Shown one piece after another: positions 36,086 through 46,139 of a stretch of DNA of 64,000 bases (the first letter of the stretch is position 1; each line of letters opens with the position of its first letter). Origin of the DNA: Ostreococcus lucimarinus CCE9901 (Eukaryota; Chlorophyta; Mamiellophyceae; Mamiellales; Bathycoccaceae); NCBI RefSeq assembly GCF_000092065.1, contig NC_009360.1, forward strand, positions 620,001-684,000. Reading direction: 5' to 3'. Made by a program: the position numbers and the translations under genes. Under the pieces are notes generated by a model. That model made no database searches. It saw only the letters and a program-made list of their open reading frames with translations, and was not told the DNA's origin.

Positions 36086-37693
36086 CTAATGCAATTCGAG
36101 CAATTTCATGAGCTTTGCGGCGATATCGAGCGAAATCATCACACCTCCATCCACGCGCTGGAAATCCACCATTAGCCTATCGTTTGGCATCTTGTACACT
36201 TGGAGTTCAAACTTCAACACCGTAGGCTCACGCTGTCGACCTGGGCGCATGGTTGAGCGACCGTCTTCGCTCATTGGTGGTGTCGTGACGCCGAGGTCTT
36301 CGTCCATCGCGTCTTGATCGCCCGCCGCGACGTCACCGTCCGCCATGTCGTTGTCCATAGCGTCGCCGTGGCAGTGGAGAACGCACATGCACTTCATGTT
36401 ATACGGTCCGTTCTTCTTCCAAGACACGTCCATCACGCGTAATACGCGAATCAACTCGTTGAAAACGTCTAGTGCGCCCATCTTTGAAGCCGTTCCAAGC
36501 ATCCAACGCTGCTCGGCGACGAGACGCTGTTGCATCATGTGCGCGTGCACTTGACTCGGTCGTCGCACGCCTAGTGCAGACGCGACGCCGTGTCGCATGT
36601 TGTTGTGTTCCGCCATGATCTCTGCATCGTCGTATTCGGCGCCTAAGTACCCACCGTATATGTTTCGCCTATTGTCCAGTAGCAAGTAATACGTCACCGT
36701 CGCCTTGTTACGGATTTGATGCCTTAGAGCGTCAATCAACGGTTCGCGCTCAAAGCCTAAGTTGATCACCATATCCAAAGTCTCCCCATCGAGATTGGAT
36801 GTTTGCGATATCTGCGTTTGCGGCGGTACCACGAGATAGCGCGGTAGATGCACGACGAACCACTGATGGTGACGAATCTCCGCCATGGTGATTCGCTTGA
36901 GCGGGTCTACGAAGAGCATGCGCGATATTAAGTCTCGCGCCCCCGGGCTCAGATGGCTTGGTAAGCTATATACCCCACCCTTGATCTTTTTAAACAAGTT
37001 TGGGATGCTTTCATCGTCGAAAGGCAACGATCCACACAGAAGCGCGTACAAAATCACCCCGCAACTCCACACGTCCACCTCGGGGCCGCTGTACAGCTTG
37101 CCGCTAATCACCTCTGGCGCGGCGTAGTTGGGACTCCCGCACGACGTCTTCAAAAAGTGACCGTCCCGCATGACGTTCGACAACCCGAAATCCGCAATCT
37201 TGACGTTATTCCGCGAATCCAGCAACAAGTTTTCCGGCTTCAAGTCGCGATGCACGACCATATTCCGATGGCAATACTCCACCCCCGATATGATTTGTTG
37301 AAAGAAATGCCTCGCCTCGTTTTCCCCCAATCGTCCCTTCTCCACGATGTAATCGAACAACTCGCCCGACTTCACGTACTCCATCACCAAAAAGATGTCG
37401 TGCGGCGTCTCCAATATCTCGTACAACCGAATGATGTGCGGATGCATGAACAGCCGCAAAATCTTAATCTCCCGTCGCACCTTTTCCTCCATGTCGATCG
37501 CCTTGATCTTCTTCCGATTCAAAATCTTGATCGCCACCTTGTGTCCCGTCAGCACGTGTTCCGCCACTTTCACCTTCCCGAACGACCCGATCCCGAGCGT
37601 CTTCCCGATGCGATAGTTCGGCAGGTAAATCTCCGCTTGCCCTCGCGACGCCCCCCCGCTCGCGTGCGTCCCGCTGTCCTCCCCGCCCTCCAT
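36086..37693 (-). CDS. SnRK1: SNF1-related protein kinase 1 catalytic subunit (AMPK alpha)
   Basis: Energy-sensing Ser/Thr kinase that restrains growth and promotes catabolism under carbon or energy stress, in complex with beta and gamma subunits. The 535-residue product has a kinase domain (about 27-280): Gly loop LGIGSFGKVKVAEH, catalytic HRDLKPENLLLD, DFGLSN, and the activation segment KTSCGSPNYAAPEV with the conserved T-loop Thr. A UBA domain follows (about 312-350, LDMVINLGFEREPLIDALRH) and a C-terminal KA1-type domain (about 440-535, with VLKFELQVYKM and FQRVDGG) that binds the other subunits. All parts of a canonical SnRK1 alpha are present. The start ATG at 37693 leaves a short Gly/Ser-rich leader. 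It is divergent from malic enzyme. Confidence 0.97.
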   Translation of the reverse strand: MEGGEDSGTHASGGASRGQAEIYLPNYRIGKTLGIGSFGKVKVAEHVLTGHKVAIKILNRKKIKAIDMEEKVRREIKILRLFMHPHIIRLYEILETPHDIFLVMEYVKSGELFDYIVEKGRLGENEARHFFQQIISGVEYCHRNMVVHRDLKPENLLLDSRNNVKIADFGLSNVMRDGHFLKTSCGSPNYAAPEVISGKLYSGPEVDVWSCGVILYALLCGSLPFDDESIPNLFKKIKGGVYSLPSHLSPGARDLISRMLFVDPLKRITMAEIRHHQWFVVHLPRYLVVPPQTQISQTSNLDGETLDMVINLGFEREPLIDALRHQIRNKATVTYYLLLDNRRNIYGGYLGAEYDDAEIMAEHNNMRHGVASALGVRRPSQVHAHMMQQRLVAEQRWMLGTASKMGALDVFNELIRVLRVMDVSWKKNGPYNMKCMCVLHCHGDAMDNDMADGDVAAGDQDAMDEDLGVTTPPMSEDGRSTMRPGRQREPTVLKFELQVYKMPNDRLMVDFQRVDGGVMISLDIAAKLMKLLELH

Positions 37694-38296
37694 CGCGCCT
37701 CCGTCGCGCGTCCGTCCGAGCGCGCGCTCGCGTCGCGCTCGCGTCGCGCGCGACCGTCGCTCGCGTCACGCGTCGTCGCGCGGTCGCGCGCGTTCGCGTT
37801 CGCGCGTCGCGCGCGCCGATCGACGCGCCTCGCGCGAGAATAAAATTACGACGCGTCTCGAGACGCGCGCGCGTCCGGGTCGCGCGCGCGCCGCGCGGGC
37901 GCTCGAGTCGACGCGCTCTCTCTCGCGCGCGCCGTTCGCGGTCGCGCGCGCGCGCGCGGTCGCGTGTGCGGCCGACGCGCGCGAGGGCACGGGCCAACGA
38001 ACGGCGTTGCGTCGAGGACGGCTCGTGACTGTTTACCCATACAAAAAGAGTGAGTGTTGAGTCACGACCCGTCGATCGGCGTGGGTCGGCACACCCGCGT
38101 GTGCGGCGTCGCCCGCCGCGTCGCCCGCGCGCGCCGTCGACCGCGCACCGCGACGCGACCGCGACGCGCGCGCCCGCGGGACGATCGCGACGTCCCGTCG
38201 CGACCGGACGCGCGCGGGCGCGCGGTCGACGGACGCGGCGCGGCGCGATTTTTACCGAAAACGCGTCGCGGCGCGGCGACGCGCGACGCGACGGCG
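37694..38296. promoter_or_regulatory. Bidirectional intergenic region, SnRK1 / malic enzyme
   Basis: 603 bp between start codons, very GC-rich with long CGCG alternations. Frames stay open on both strands because stop codons are rare in such DNA. The plus frame of the malic enzyme is open back to 38054, but only from a GTG, so I treat this part as 5' UTR. The only distinctive sites are the AT-rich island with the ACTGTTTACCCATAC element at 38028-38042 and a short ATTTTTACC at 38249. Confidence 0.4.
38028..38042 (+). promoter_or_regulatory. Upstream element ACTGTTTACCCATAC (malic enzyme)
   Basis: Followed by AAAAAGAG. It stands out as the only AT-rich patch in a very GC-rich intergenic region, and matches the copies at 33211, 33281 and 41886. 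Confidence 0.5.
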
Positions 38297-40210
38297 ATGG
38301 CGACGCGACGCGACGGCGTCGCGCGGGCGGTGGCGCGCGCGGTGCGAAGTCGCGCGATGTGCGGCGCGATGACGGTGACGCGAGGCGCGGGCGAGGCGGG
38401 ACGCGAGGACGCGCGAGGGACGACGCGGGCGTTTCGCGCGACGGCGCGCGGCGAGCGGGACGAGGTCGAGCTCGAGGACGCGCGCGGTGAGTCGGCGACG
38501 CGACGTCCGATGGTGCCGTGGACGCGACAGGTGGTGTCTGGGGTGGAACTGCTGCGGTCGGGGAAGTATAACAAAGGGATGAGCTTCACGCGGGACGAAC
38601 GCGATAGGTTGAACTTGCGCGGGTTGTTGCCGCCGGCGGTGTTCGATCAGAGCGTGCAGGTCGAGCGCGTGATCGAGCGCTTGCGTCGGGTGACGAACGA
38701 CGTCGAAAAACATGCGTGGCTCGCGTCGCTGTACGAACGAAACGAGCGGCTGTTTTATCGCGTGGTGAAGGACCATTTGGAGGAGTTGTTGCCGATTTTA
38801 TCGGCGCCGACGGTTTGGCAAGTGTGCGCCGAGTTTGGTTTGATGTACAGACGACCGCGCGGGTTGTACATCTCCATCAAAGACCGCGGGTCCGTGTATA
38901 GGCTGTTGAAAAATTGGCCCGTGCGCGACGTCAAGGCGATCGTGCTCACGGACGGGCAACGCGTCACGGGACTCGGCGATTTGGGCGTCCAAGGCATGGG
39001 CACGGCGGTGGGCAAGTCGACGTTATTCACCGCGCTCGGCGGCCTCGACCCGGCGGACGTGTTGCCAATTTGTATCGATGTGGGTACGGACAACCAGGCG
39101 TTGCTCGAGGATAAGTTTTACATCGGTCTGAGGCAAAAGCGAACCGGCGGCGAGGAATACGACGACTTGCTCGACGAAGTCGTCTACGGGTTGAAGCGGC
39201 GTTTCGGCCCGCGCGTGTTGCTATGCTTCGAAGAATTTTCCAACAAGAACGCAAAGCGATTGCTTGATCGATACAACAGCAATTCTGTCGCGTATTGCGA
39301 TGATTTGCAGGGCATCGCTGCGACGACGTTGGCGGCGATTATCTCGGCGCTGCCGCAAATGGGCGGATCATTGAGAGAGCAGCGGTTTCTTTTCGCCGGC
39401 GCCGGGGAGACCGGTGCACACACCGCAGATTTATTGGCGACGTATATTTCGCAACAACACGGCATATCGTTGCCCGAGGCGCGAGAGAACATTTATTTCA
39501 TAGATAGAAAAGGTTTGGTGACGCGCGATCGGGCGCAACGCGAGGACGATTTGGAAATTCACAAACTACCCTACGCGCACGACATGGAAGGTGCGGCGTC
39601 CGTGCGCGAATCCGTCGAGCTCATCAAACCGACGGCGTTGATTGGCGTCCGTCGACACCGATTTTCCTTCTTCGAAGGCTCAGTGCTGAAGGATGAAAAG
39701 CTCTTCACCGAGGACGTGTTGCGCGCGATGGCGAAACATAGCGAGAAACCGCTCATCATGGCGCTTTCGCGACCGAGCGCGCTGCGCGAGTGCACGGCCA
39801 AGGAAGCGTACGAGGCGACGAACGGGAAGTGCATCTTCGTCGGCGGGTGCAAGTCGACGCCGTTCGAGTACGCGGGTAGAGAAATCGCGCCGTCCGAATG
39901 CAGCACCGAATACGTCTTTCCGGGATTGGGACTCGGCTTGACCATCGCCGAAGGCACGCGCGTGCGAGACTCTTTACTCATGGAAGCCGCCGAAGTCGTG
40001 GCCAACAGCGCCACTCCGGGCGATATCGCTCGCGGCGCCGTGTTCCCGCGAAAGCGCCACATTCCCGACGTCTCCGCGCGCGTCGCCGCGCGCGTCGCCG
40101 GTAAGGCGTTCGCGAGCGGTTTGTCCGCGCTCCCGGGCAAGCCCATGGACTGGCTTCGCTTGGCGAAATCGTGGATGTTCGACCCGACGTATCGCCCCTA
40201 CACGCCTTGA
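38297..40210 (+). CDS. Malic enzyme (decarboxylating malate dehydrogenase)
   Basis: Converts malate to pyruvate and CO2 with reduction of NAD(P). The 637-residue product has an Arg/Ala-rich presequence (about 1-70) and then the malic enzyme core: RRPRGLYISIKDRG with the family Tyr, IVLTDGQRVTGLGDLGVQGM, metal-site region VLLCFEEFSNKNAKRLLDRY, DDLQGIAATTL, and the nucleotide-binding FAGAGETGAHTADLLA (about 371-386). The C-terminus has FPGLGLGLTIAEGTRV. The segment before it (EIAPSECSTEYVF) is typical of eukaryotic enzymes. NAD versus NADP preference cannot be read safely; organellar location is inferred from the N-terminus. The ATG at 38297 is the first in-frame ATG of the open frame. Confidence 0.95.
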   Translation: MATRRDGVARAVARAVRSRAMCGAMTVTRGAGEAGREDARGTTRAFRATARGERDEVELEDARGESATRRPMVPWTRQVVSGVELLRSGKYNKGMSFTRDERDRLNLRGLLPPAVFDQSVQVERVIERLRRVTNDVEKHAWLASLYERNERLFYRVVKDHLEELLPILSAPTVWQVCAEFGLMYRRPRGLYISIKDRGSVYRLLKNWPVRDVKAIVLTDGQRVTGLGDLGVQGMGTAVGKSTLFTALGGLDPADVLPICIDVGTDNQALLEDKFYIGLRQKRTGGEEYDDLLDEVVYGLKRRFGPRVLLCFEEFSNKNAKRLLDRYNSNSVAYCDDLQGIAATTLAAIISALPQMGGSLREQRFLFAGAGETGAHTADLLATYISQQHGISLPEARENIYFIDRKGLVTRDRAQREDDLEIHKLPYAHDMEGAASVRESVELIKPTALIGVRRHRFSFFEGSVLKDEKLFTEDVLRAMAKHSEKPLIMALSRPSALRECTAKEAYEATNGKCIFVGGCKSTPFEYAGREIAPSECSTEYVFPGLGLGLTIAEGTRVRDSLLMEAAEVVANSATPGDIARGAVFPRKRHIPDVSARVAARVAGKAFASGLSALPGKPMDWLRLAKSWMFDPTYRPYTP

Positions 40211-40230
40211 GCGTCGATTCGTCTCGTCTC

Positions 40231-40277
40231 CGCGCGTTGTGATACCACTCGATTCACGCGCGTTGTGATACCACTCG
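40231..40277. repeat. 21-bp direct repeat, period 26
   Basis: CGCGCGTTGTGATACCACTC plus G occurs at 40231-40251 and 40257-40277, 24-50 bp upstream of the EMC10 start codon. Confidence 0.9.
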
Positions 40278-40300
40278 CGTGACGCGCCGCACACGCCGAC

Positions 40301-41173
40301 ATGCCGACGCGTCCTCGCGCGCGCGCGCACGTCCTCGCCGCGCTCGCGTGCGCGCTCGCGTGCGCGCTCAACCTCGCGCGCGCCTCCGACGTTTCGTTCA
40401 CCGCCGATGCGCGACGACGCGGCGGCGAAGAGATCTCTTTCCCGCTCGAACACTCCCTCGACGGCGTCGCGTTCGTCCACGCGGGCGTCGTCACGGGCAA
40501 GCTCGCGGTCGATCGGAACGACGCGAGGAACTTTAGGCTGAGCGCGCCGAAGGCGACGCGGGAACCGCTCGACGCGAGCGCGGCGGCGGCGCTGAACGCG
40601 CTGGCGGCGAGCGGCGGCGCGTACAGGATACGAGCGCCGAGCAACTTCGCGAGCGGTAGACCTGGATCGTACGTCATGGCGTCCCTACCGGCGCGGTGCG
40701 TGTTGGCGGCAAATTTGGCGGACGCGCTGACGGTGCACGCGGACGATCGAGGGAACGCGTACGGGATTGAATACGCGGCGGCGAACGGGGAATGCGACGC
40801 GCGCGACGAGGCGGCGACGACGAAACGCGCGAGCGCGGGTTCGAAGTTTAGGACGACGGTGTACGTGCGCGTGGGGAAAGATGCGCCAGGGCTAAATCCG
40901 GACGCGCCGACGGACGTGCGCGGCCACGGCTCGCCGGCGACGGATCGAAGTAAACGCGAGGCGGAACAGCGACGAAAGGCGCGCGAAGGCGGCGACGGGA
41001 AAAGTGACGGCGCCAAAGAAATACCGACGCAAATGACGTTCTTCCAGCGACACTGGTTGAAGATTATGTTTAGTAGCTACGTTTTTGCGTTTTTGTGCGC
41101 GCCGGCGGAGACGCGCGATACGCGCGCGGCGGCGCAACGAAGAGTCAACGCGGCGACGAAGAAACGACAGTAG
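40301..41173 (+). CDS. EMC10: ER membrane protein complex subunit 10 (EMC10)
   Basis: Luminal/membrane subunit of the EMC insertase in the ER. The 290-residue protein has a signal peptide (VLAALACALACALNLARASD, about 11-30), a luminal beta-sandwich region with EISFPLEHSLDG, ALAASGGAYRIRAP and SYVMASLPARCVL (two Cys that could pair with the later GECD Cys), and one C-terminal membrane helix (WLKIMFSSYVFAFLCAP) preceded by FFQRH, as in other EMC10 proteins. The match extends along the whole length despite low identity. It lies 90 bp downstream of malic enzyme on the same strand with its own repeat-containing promoter. Confidence 0.88.
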   Translation: MPTRPRARAHVLAALACALACALNLARASDVSFTADARRRGGEEISFPLEHSLDGVAFVHAGVVTGKLAVDRNDARNFRLSAPKATREPLDASAAAALNALAASGGAYRIRAPSNFASGRPGSYVMASLPARCVLAANLADALTVHADDRGNAYGIEYAAANGECDARDEAATTKRASAGSKFRTTVYVRVGKDAPGLNPDAPTDVRGHGSPATDRSKREAEQRRKAREGGDGKSDGAKEIPTQMTFFQRHWLKIMFSSYVFAFLCAPAETRDTRAAAQRRVNAATKKRQ

Positions 41174-41283
41174 CGGCGATGATGGTATACACAGCGCGTT
41201 ATTTTTAATCAAAACATCAGTTAGTCACCAATCAACCGACGGTGTTCGACCGACCGATGTCGCGCGCGCGCTGAGAGCAAAGC

Positions 41284-41784
41284 CTACGCCTCGCTCGTTT
41301 TCGGCTTGGAGCCCGCGCCGGTCTCCGCCAACCCGTTCAACTCCTCGTTCAACTTCTTCACGTTCTTCTCCACCCCACTCTCCGCTTGATCGCTGAAATT
41401 ATCGATCGCCGCGTTCAACGCCGCGATCTTATCGTTCAAATTCTGTCTCGTCACCTCCAGCTCGTCCTCGCTCTCGTCGTCCAGCGCCTTGTTCAGCGCG
41501 CGCTTCCCCCCCAGCAGCGTCTTGCTCAGTTGCGGCGCGAACAAGAACCCCAGCGCGCCGAACACCGCGCCACCGACGAGCAATCCACCGACGAATCCCT
41601 TCCCGCGTCCTTTGCGCTCCTCGAACTCGCTGCGCGCGCGCACGTCGCGCCGTCCATCGCCGATTCGCGCGCGCGCGAATCCAGCCCGCGGTCGTTCGCG
41701 CGCGCGATTCTCCCTCGCGCATCGCGCGCGCGCGGGCGTCGCGCGCGCGCGCGGCGCGTTCGCGCCGACGACACTCGCGCGCAT
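41284..41784 (-). CDS. Plastid YtxH-like membrane protein
   Basis: A 166-residue protein: Arg/Ala-rich transit peptide (about 1-55), a glycine-rich membrane helix (GFVGGLLVGGAVFGALGFLF, about 63-82) ending in AP, then a coiled-coil of about 70 residues (KALDDESEDELEVTRQNLND). The Gly-rich helix followed by FLFAP and a long amphipathic helix is typical of YtxH-type and of plant chloroplast inner-envelope proteins of unknown function. The start ATG at 41784 is used because the longer open frame begins at GTG. Its promoter is shared with LepA (148 bp between starts). Confidence 0.75.
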   Translation of the reverse strand: MRASVVGANAPRARATPARARCARENRARERPRAGFARARIGDGRRDVRARSEFEERKGRGKGFVGGLLVGGAVFGALGFLFAPQLSKTLLGGKRALNKALDDESEDELEVTRQNLNDKIAALNAAIDNFSDQAESGVEKNVKKLNEELNGLAETGAGSKPKTSEA

Positions 41785-41885
41785 CGCTCTCGCGTCGCGC
41801 GCGCGCGCGGGCGTTCGCGCGGCGTCGTGTGACGCTCGGACGCCGCGCGTCGCGGCACCGAACGTTCGGGTCGCCACTCGCTCTC

Positions 41886-41901
41886 ACTGTTTACCCATAC
41901 G
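41886..41901 (+). promoter_or_regulatory. Upstream element ACTGTTTACCCATACG (LepA)
   Basis: Perfect copy of the recurring element, 47 bp before the LepA start codon and 102 bp upstream of the divergent YtxH-like gene. Confidence 0.5.
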
Positions 41902-41932
41902 TCGACGCGTCTAACCGCAGAAATCGACGCGC

Positions 41933-43933
41933 ATGGCGTCGCGCACGGCGTCGCCGCGCGCCGCGCGCGCGCCGTGCGTCTCGCGCGCGCCCACCTCGCC
42001 CACCGCGCGCGTCTCGAGGCGCGCGCGCGCGCGCCGGGCGTCGCGCGTGACGCCCAGCGCGACGCCGCCCAAGGCGCCGCCCAAAAACGAAGTCGCGCCG
42101 CCGACGCCCGGTCAGGTGCGCCAGGTGCCGCCGAGTCGCATACGAAACTTTAGCATCATCGCGCACATCGATCACGGGAAGTCCACGCTGGCGGACACGC
42201 TGCTGATGCGGACGAAGACGGTGAAGGAGCGGGACATGGTGAAGCAGGTTTTGGATAGCATGGACTTGGAGCGCGAGCGGGGGATCACGATCAAGCTGAA
42301 CAGCGCGCGGATGGATTACGTGGCGAGCGACGGGGAGCTGTACGTGCTGAATTTGATCGATACGCCGGGACACGTGGATTTTTCGTACGAGGTGTCGAGA
42401 TCGTTGGCGGCGTGCGAGGGGGCGTTGCTCGTGGTGGACTCGAGCCAGGGCGTGGAGGCGCAGACGGTGGCGAACGTGTACTTGGCGCTGGAGAATGATT
42501 TGGAGATTTTCACGGTGCTGAATAAGATTGATTTGGCGGGGAGCGAACCGGATCGGGTGAAACAGGAGATCGAGGACGTGTTGGGGTTGGACGCGAGCGA
42601 CGCGATTTTGGCGAGCGCGAAGGCAAACATCGGGATGGACGACATCTTGGAACGCATCGTGCAGGTGGTGCCACCGCCTCGCGACACCGCGAACGAACCG
42701 CTTCGGGCGTTAATCTTCGATTCGTATTTCGATCCCTATCGCGGTGTCGTCGCCGTGTTCCGAGTCATGGACGGGACGATGAAGACGGGGGACGCGATGA
42801 AGATGATGGCCACGGGCGCGACTTTCGCTGCGGATGAGATCGGCATCATGCGTCCAGACAAGGTGCCGGTGAAAGAGCTCGGCCCTGGTGAGGTCGGCTA
42901 CATCATCGGTGGCATCAAGTCAGTCGCGGATGCGCGCGTCGGGGACACGATCACGCTCTCAAAGAATCCCGCCGCCGAGGCGCTGCCGGGTTACTCAAAG
43001 TCGGTGCCGATGGTGTTCGCGGGAATCTTCCCCACCGATACCGATCGATACGATGACTTGCGCGAATCTCTCCAACGGCTGCAAATCAACGACTGCTCGC
43101 TGTCGTTTGAACCCGAGCAAAACAGCGCCATGGGCACGGGCTTTCGCTGCGGTTTCCTCGGGTTGCTTCACATGGAAATCATCCAAGAACGACTCGAGCG
43201 CGAGTATGATTTAGATTTGATCACCACCGCACCTTCGGTGGTTTACAACGTGTATAGAACAGATGGAACGATGGATTCGATATCCAATCCGGCGGACTTG
43301 TGCCCGCCAGAGCTTCGCGAACGAATCGAGGAACCGTACTGCAGATTGGACATGATCGCCCCTTCGGATTACGTGGGCACGCTCATGGAACTTGCGAGCC
43401 AACGGCGTGGAGAGTTCATCGACATGACGTACCTTTCCGAGACGCGTACCTCAATCAAGTACGACATACCTTTGGCCGAGGTCGTCACGAATTACTTCGA
43501 CGACATGAAGTCGCGTTCTCGCGGGTACGCCTCGATGGAGTACGCCATCACGGGGTACCGCCAGAGCGATCTCGTGCGCTTGGACGTCTTGATCAATCAA
43601 GAGCCGGCCGATCCGTTAGCGGTGATCACGCACCGCGACAGGGCATACAGCATCGGACGTCAGCTCGTCGACAAGCTCAAAGAGCTCATTCCCCGCCAAA
43701 TGTTTCGCATTCCGATTCAAGCCGCCATCGGCAACAAAGTCATCGCCGCCACTTCCATCTCCGCGATGCGCAAGGACGTCACCGCCAAGTGTTACGGCGG
43801 CGACATCTCGCGCAAGAAAAAGCTGCTCAAAAAGCAAGCCGCGGGTAAAAAGCGCATGAAGCAATTCGGCAAGGTGGAAGTTCCTCAAGACGCGTTTTTA
43901 GCCGTCTTGAGCGTCGACGGCGCCGCGGATTAA
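41933..43933 (+). CDS. LEPA: Elongation factor 4 / LepA GTPase, organellar
   Basis: Ribosome-associated translational GTPase conserved from bacteria to plastids and mitochondria. The 666-residue product has an Arg/Ala-rich presequence (about 1-65) and then the complete LepA: G1 AHIDHGKST (about 77-85), G3 DTPGHVDF, G4 NKID, domain II, and the LepA-specific C-terminal domain ending near [36 protein letters not shown]-type sequence and [20 protein letters not shown] are diagnostic. Plastid rather than mitochondrial targeting is suggested by close similarity to cyanobacterial/plant LepA, but this is not proven from sequence alone. Confidence 0.95.
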   Translation: MASRTASPRAARAPCVSRAPTSPTARVSRRARARRASRVTPSATPPKAPPKNEVAPPTPGQVRQVPPSRIRNFSIIAHIDHGKSTLADTLLMRTKTVKERDMVKQVLDSMDLERERGITIKLNSARMDYVASDGELYVLNLIDTPGHVDFSYEVSRSLAACEGALLVVDSSQGVEAQTVANVYLALENDLEIFTVLNKIDLAGSEPDRVKQEIEDVLGLDASDAILASAKANIGMDDILERIVQVVPPPRDTANEPLRALIFDSYFDPYRGVVAVFRVMDGTMKTGDAMKMMATGATFAADEIGIMRPDKVPVKELGPGEVGYIIGGIKSVADARVGDTITLSKNPAAEALPGYSKSVPMVFAGIFPTDTDRYDDLRESLQRLQINDCSLSFEPEQNSAMGTGFRCGFLGLLHMEIIQERLEREYDLDLITTAPSVVYNVYRTDGTMDSISNPADLCPPELRERIEEPYCRLDMIAPSDYVGTLMELASQRRGEFIDMTYLSETRTSIKYDIPLAEVVTNYFDDMKSRSRGYASMEYAITGYRQSDLVRLDVLINQEPADPLAVITHRDRAYSIGRQLVDKLKELIPRQMFRIPIQAAIGNKVIAATSISAMRKDVTAKCYGGDISRKKKLLKKQAAGKKRMKQFGKVEVPQDAFLAVLSVDGAAD

Positions 43934-44342
43934 ACGCTCGGGTCGTCGACGCCGCGCCGCGACTCGACGCCACGCTCGACGCCACATTCCATCATTAATA
44001 TTTTCACTGTCATTCTTTTCGCTGTAATCGTCTTCCCTCCGCGTTCCACGCCGCTCGGATCGATTCGCCGCGCCGTCGTCGCCGCCCCGTCCAGTCAACC
44101 TCCAGTCGCGCCGACCACCGATCGCCCCACGCCCCATCGCGCGCCGCGCCATTCATCGTCGCGCGCGACCGCCGACGCGCCCGTCCGACGCGCGACGAAC
44201 CACCGTCGCGACGCCCGCGAGCCGCGCGCGCGCACCGTCGCGCGCGCGCCGTCGCGCGCGCGTAAAGTCGACGTCGTCGGCGATCTGACGGACGCGACGA
44301 CCGATCGATTCGACGCCGCCGCGCGCGCGCCGAGCGCTCGCG
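43934..44342. other. Intergenic region LepA / triple-KH gene
   Basis: 409 bp. The first 100 bp are AT-richer and contain TGTAA at 44023-44027, a likely LepA poly(A) signal. The rest is GC-rich leader sequence of the KH gene, with Arg-rich frames on both strands that I consider non-coding. Confidence 0.4.
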
Positions 44343-46055
44343 ATGTCCAACGCGGCGGAAGATTTGTTGAAGATGGACTCGCCGATCCGCGATCCGAGTC
44401 CCGAGGCCGACGCGTGGGCGCCGTCGGCGGAGGAGGAGAAGGCGAGCGAGAAGGCGAACGCGAACGCGAACGCGAACGCGAGACGGGAGACGACGCGAGA
44501 CGACGGCGCGAGACGCGATGAATCGCGGCGAGACGCGAGGACGGGTGTACGAGGCGATGGGCGACACGGGGGAGGACGCGGCGGGGGAGGACGCGGAAGG
44601 GGAGGAGACGACGGGGCGCGTCGGGACGACTCGCGAGGACCGCCGCCGGCGAGAGACGGACGGTACGGTCGCGGACCGCCGCCGAGAGATGGACGCGGGG
44701 ATCGATGGGGACCGCCGCCCGGGGATCGAGGCGCGCCGCCGCCGCCGGCGCGGGATGGATGGGGCGACGACAGGCGCGGGCCGCCGAGAGACTCGTGGGG
44801 ACCGCCGCCGCCGAGAGGTCCGCCGCCGTCGGGATATTACGACGATCGCGATAGGCGCGAGGATTCGTGGGGTCGCGGCGGCGTGCCGCGGCGACACGAT
44901 GACTACGGGCCTCCGCGTTCGGGGTACTACGACGATCGCGATCGGTACGACTCGAGAGGTCCGCCGCGTTCGGGGTATTACGACGACCGCGACAGGCGCG
45001 ACGACGGATACTATCGACGGTCGCCATCGCGCGGGCCTCCGCCGGGGCGCTACGACGACCGCGACCGCGATAGACGTGATGACCGTTACGATTCCCGTGG
45101 ACCACCGCCGCCGCGAGATGACGAGCCGGGGTACGTCATGAACACGAGAGGCAATAACGGTCTCGTCGTCGGGCCTCAAGGTTCGAACGTGAAACGCATC
45201 GAGGACGAGACAGGGGCGAGAGTAAAGTGCTTGAAAGATAAGACCACCGTGGAAATTTACGGCTCGCCCGAGGCCGTGCGCCGCGCGACGGACAAAATAA
45301 TCGATTTGCTCGAAGCGAAGAGTGGCGGCTCGCGAGATCGTCCTGGTGAAAAGCGTCGTCGCGACGACGACAGGTTCGGCGACGACAATAAACGCCCTAG
45401 GGGGGCGCAAAATGATTCACTTTTAGACTACCTTCGTTCATCCGCGGTTGAACTCGGGGTTTCGAAGGAGTTTCCGCCAGACTTCGTCGACGAATCAAAC
45501 GCGGACGAACAAGGTAACGTCGAGGAAACGGCGAGCATCACCAACTACGTCGGGCTCATCATCGGTAAGCAAGGTCGCATGCACTCTGAGATTCAACGCA
45601 TCGTGGACATCCCCATGACGATCAACAAGGAAGACGAGACCGTGACTTTCAAGGGACCGGCCGCGAACGTCGGGCGAGGTCTGGCGTTGATTCGCGAGGT
45701 GATTGAGTTGACGAACGCGGTGCGAGACGCTCGAAACGCGACTCGCGAACGCGACGACGTGGAAGAGACCATCTCCATCACCGGCAACGTAGGCGCCGTC
45801 GTGGGCAAACAGGGAAACACGGTGAAGCGCATCAAGTCACAGTTGCCCCGCTGCTTGTTCCAAGTTGATCGAAATTCTGAAACCGTCCTCGTTCGCGGCG
45901 CGCCGGAGATGGTCGAACTCGCGAAACGGCTGGTGAGCGAGGCGATTGAGAACGTCCAAGCGAGAGCGCGCGAACGTGGCGGTGACGTCGACGCGGATAT
46001 GGGCGGCGAAGCGCCGATGGAACAGGATCGCGACCTTCGCGAGCGGCTTGGATAA
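44343..46055 (+). CDS. Triple-KH RNA-binding protein
   Basis: A 570-residue protein. The N-terminal 265 residues are low-complexity: an NANANANA stretch (about 38-48), RGG-like GGRGGGGRGRGG, Pro-rich PPRDGRGDRWGPPP, and tandem GYYDDRDRR units, all typical of RNA-granule proteins. Three KH domains follow, each with the GxxG loop: VVGPQGS (about 278), IIGKQGR (about 407) and VVGKQGN (about 486). It resembles PCBP/Nova or plant triple-KH proteins that act in splicing, stability or translation. Exact orthologue not assigned. The first 265 residues stay in one frame, so no intron is needed. Confidence 0.88.
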   Translation: MSNAAEDLLKMDSPIRDPSPEADAWAPSAEEEKASEKANANANANARRETTRDDGARRDESRRDARTGVRGDGRHGGGRGGGGRGRGGDDGARRDDSRGPPPARDGRYGRGPPPRDGRGDRWGPPPGDRGAPPPPARDGWGDDRRGPPRDSWGPPPPRGPPPSGYYDDRDRREDSWGRGGVPRRHDDYGPPRSGYYDDRDRYDSRGPPRSGYYDDRDRRDDGYYRRSPSRGPPPGRYDDRDRDRRDDRYDSRGPPPPRDDEPGYVMNTRGNNGLVVGPQGSNVKRIEDETGARVKCLKDKTTVEIYGSPEAVRRATDKIIDLLEAKSGGSRDRPGEKRRRDDDRFGDDNKRPRGAQNDSLLDYLRSSAVELGVSKEFPPDFVDESNADEQGNVEETASITNYVGLIIGKQGRMHSEIQRIVDIPMTINKEDETVTFKGPAANVGRGLALIREVIELTNAVRDARNATRERDDVEETISITGNVGAVVGKQGNTVKRIKSQLPRCLFQVDRNSETVLVRGAPEMVELAKRLVSEAIENVQARARERGGDVDADMGGEAPMEQDRDLRERLG

Positions 46056-46065
46056 ACAACAGAAC

Positions 46066-46070
46066 TTACA
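46066..46070 (-). terminator. UGUAA poly(A) signal, type I membrane protein
   Basis: TGTAA on the minus strand 70 bp beyond the stop codon, in the 84-bp gap to the convergent KH gene. Confidence 0.4.
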
Positions 46071-46139
46071 TTAGAGAGTCTTTCGTCGAGGAAATAACAA
46101 GAATATAACAACACGCACGCTCCGTCGGCGCGATTTCAA

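Noticed and set aside
38054-38296. Extension of malic enzyme upstream to 38054
   Set aside because: The frame begins with GTG and encodes Arg-rich sequence in a GC-rich leader; the first in-frame ATG is at 38297.
43934-44342. Small genes in the LepA-KH gap
   Set aside because: Frames in both directions are Arg/Ala-rich and change character at every species-neutral position; no start context or helix pattern.
44010-45410. 466-residue minus-strand frame antisense to the KH gene
   Set aside because: Arg/Pro/Val-rich low-complexity product that mirrors the Gly/Arg/Asp repeats of the KH protein; no start context or domain.
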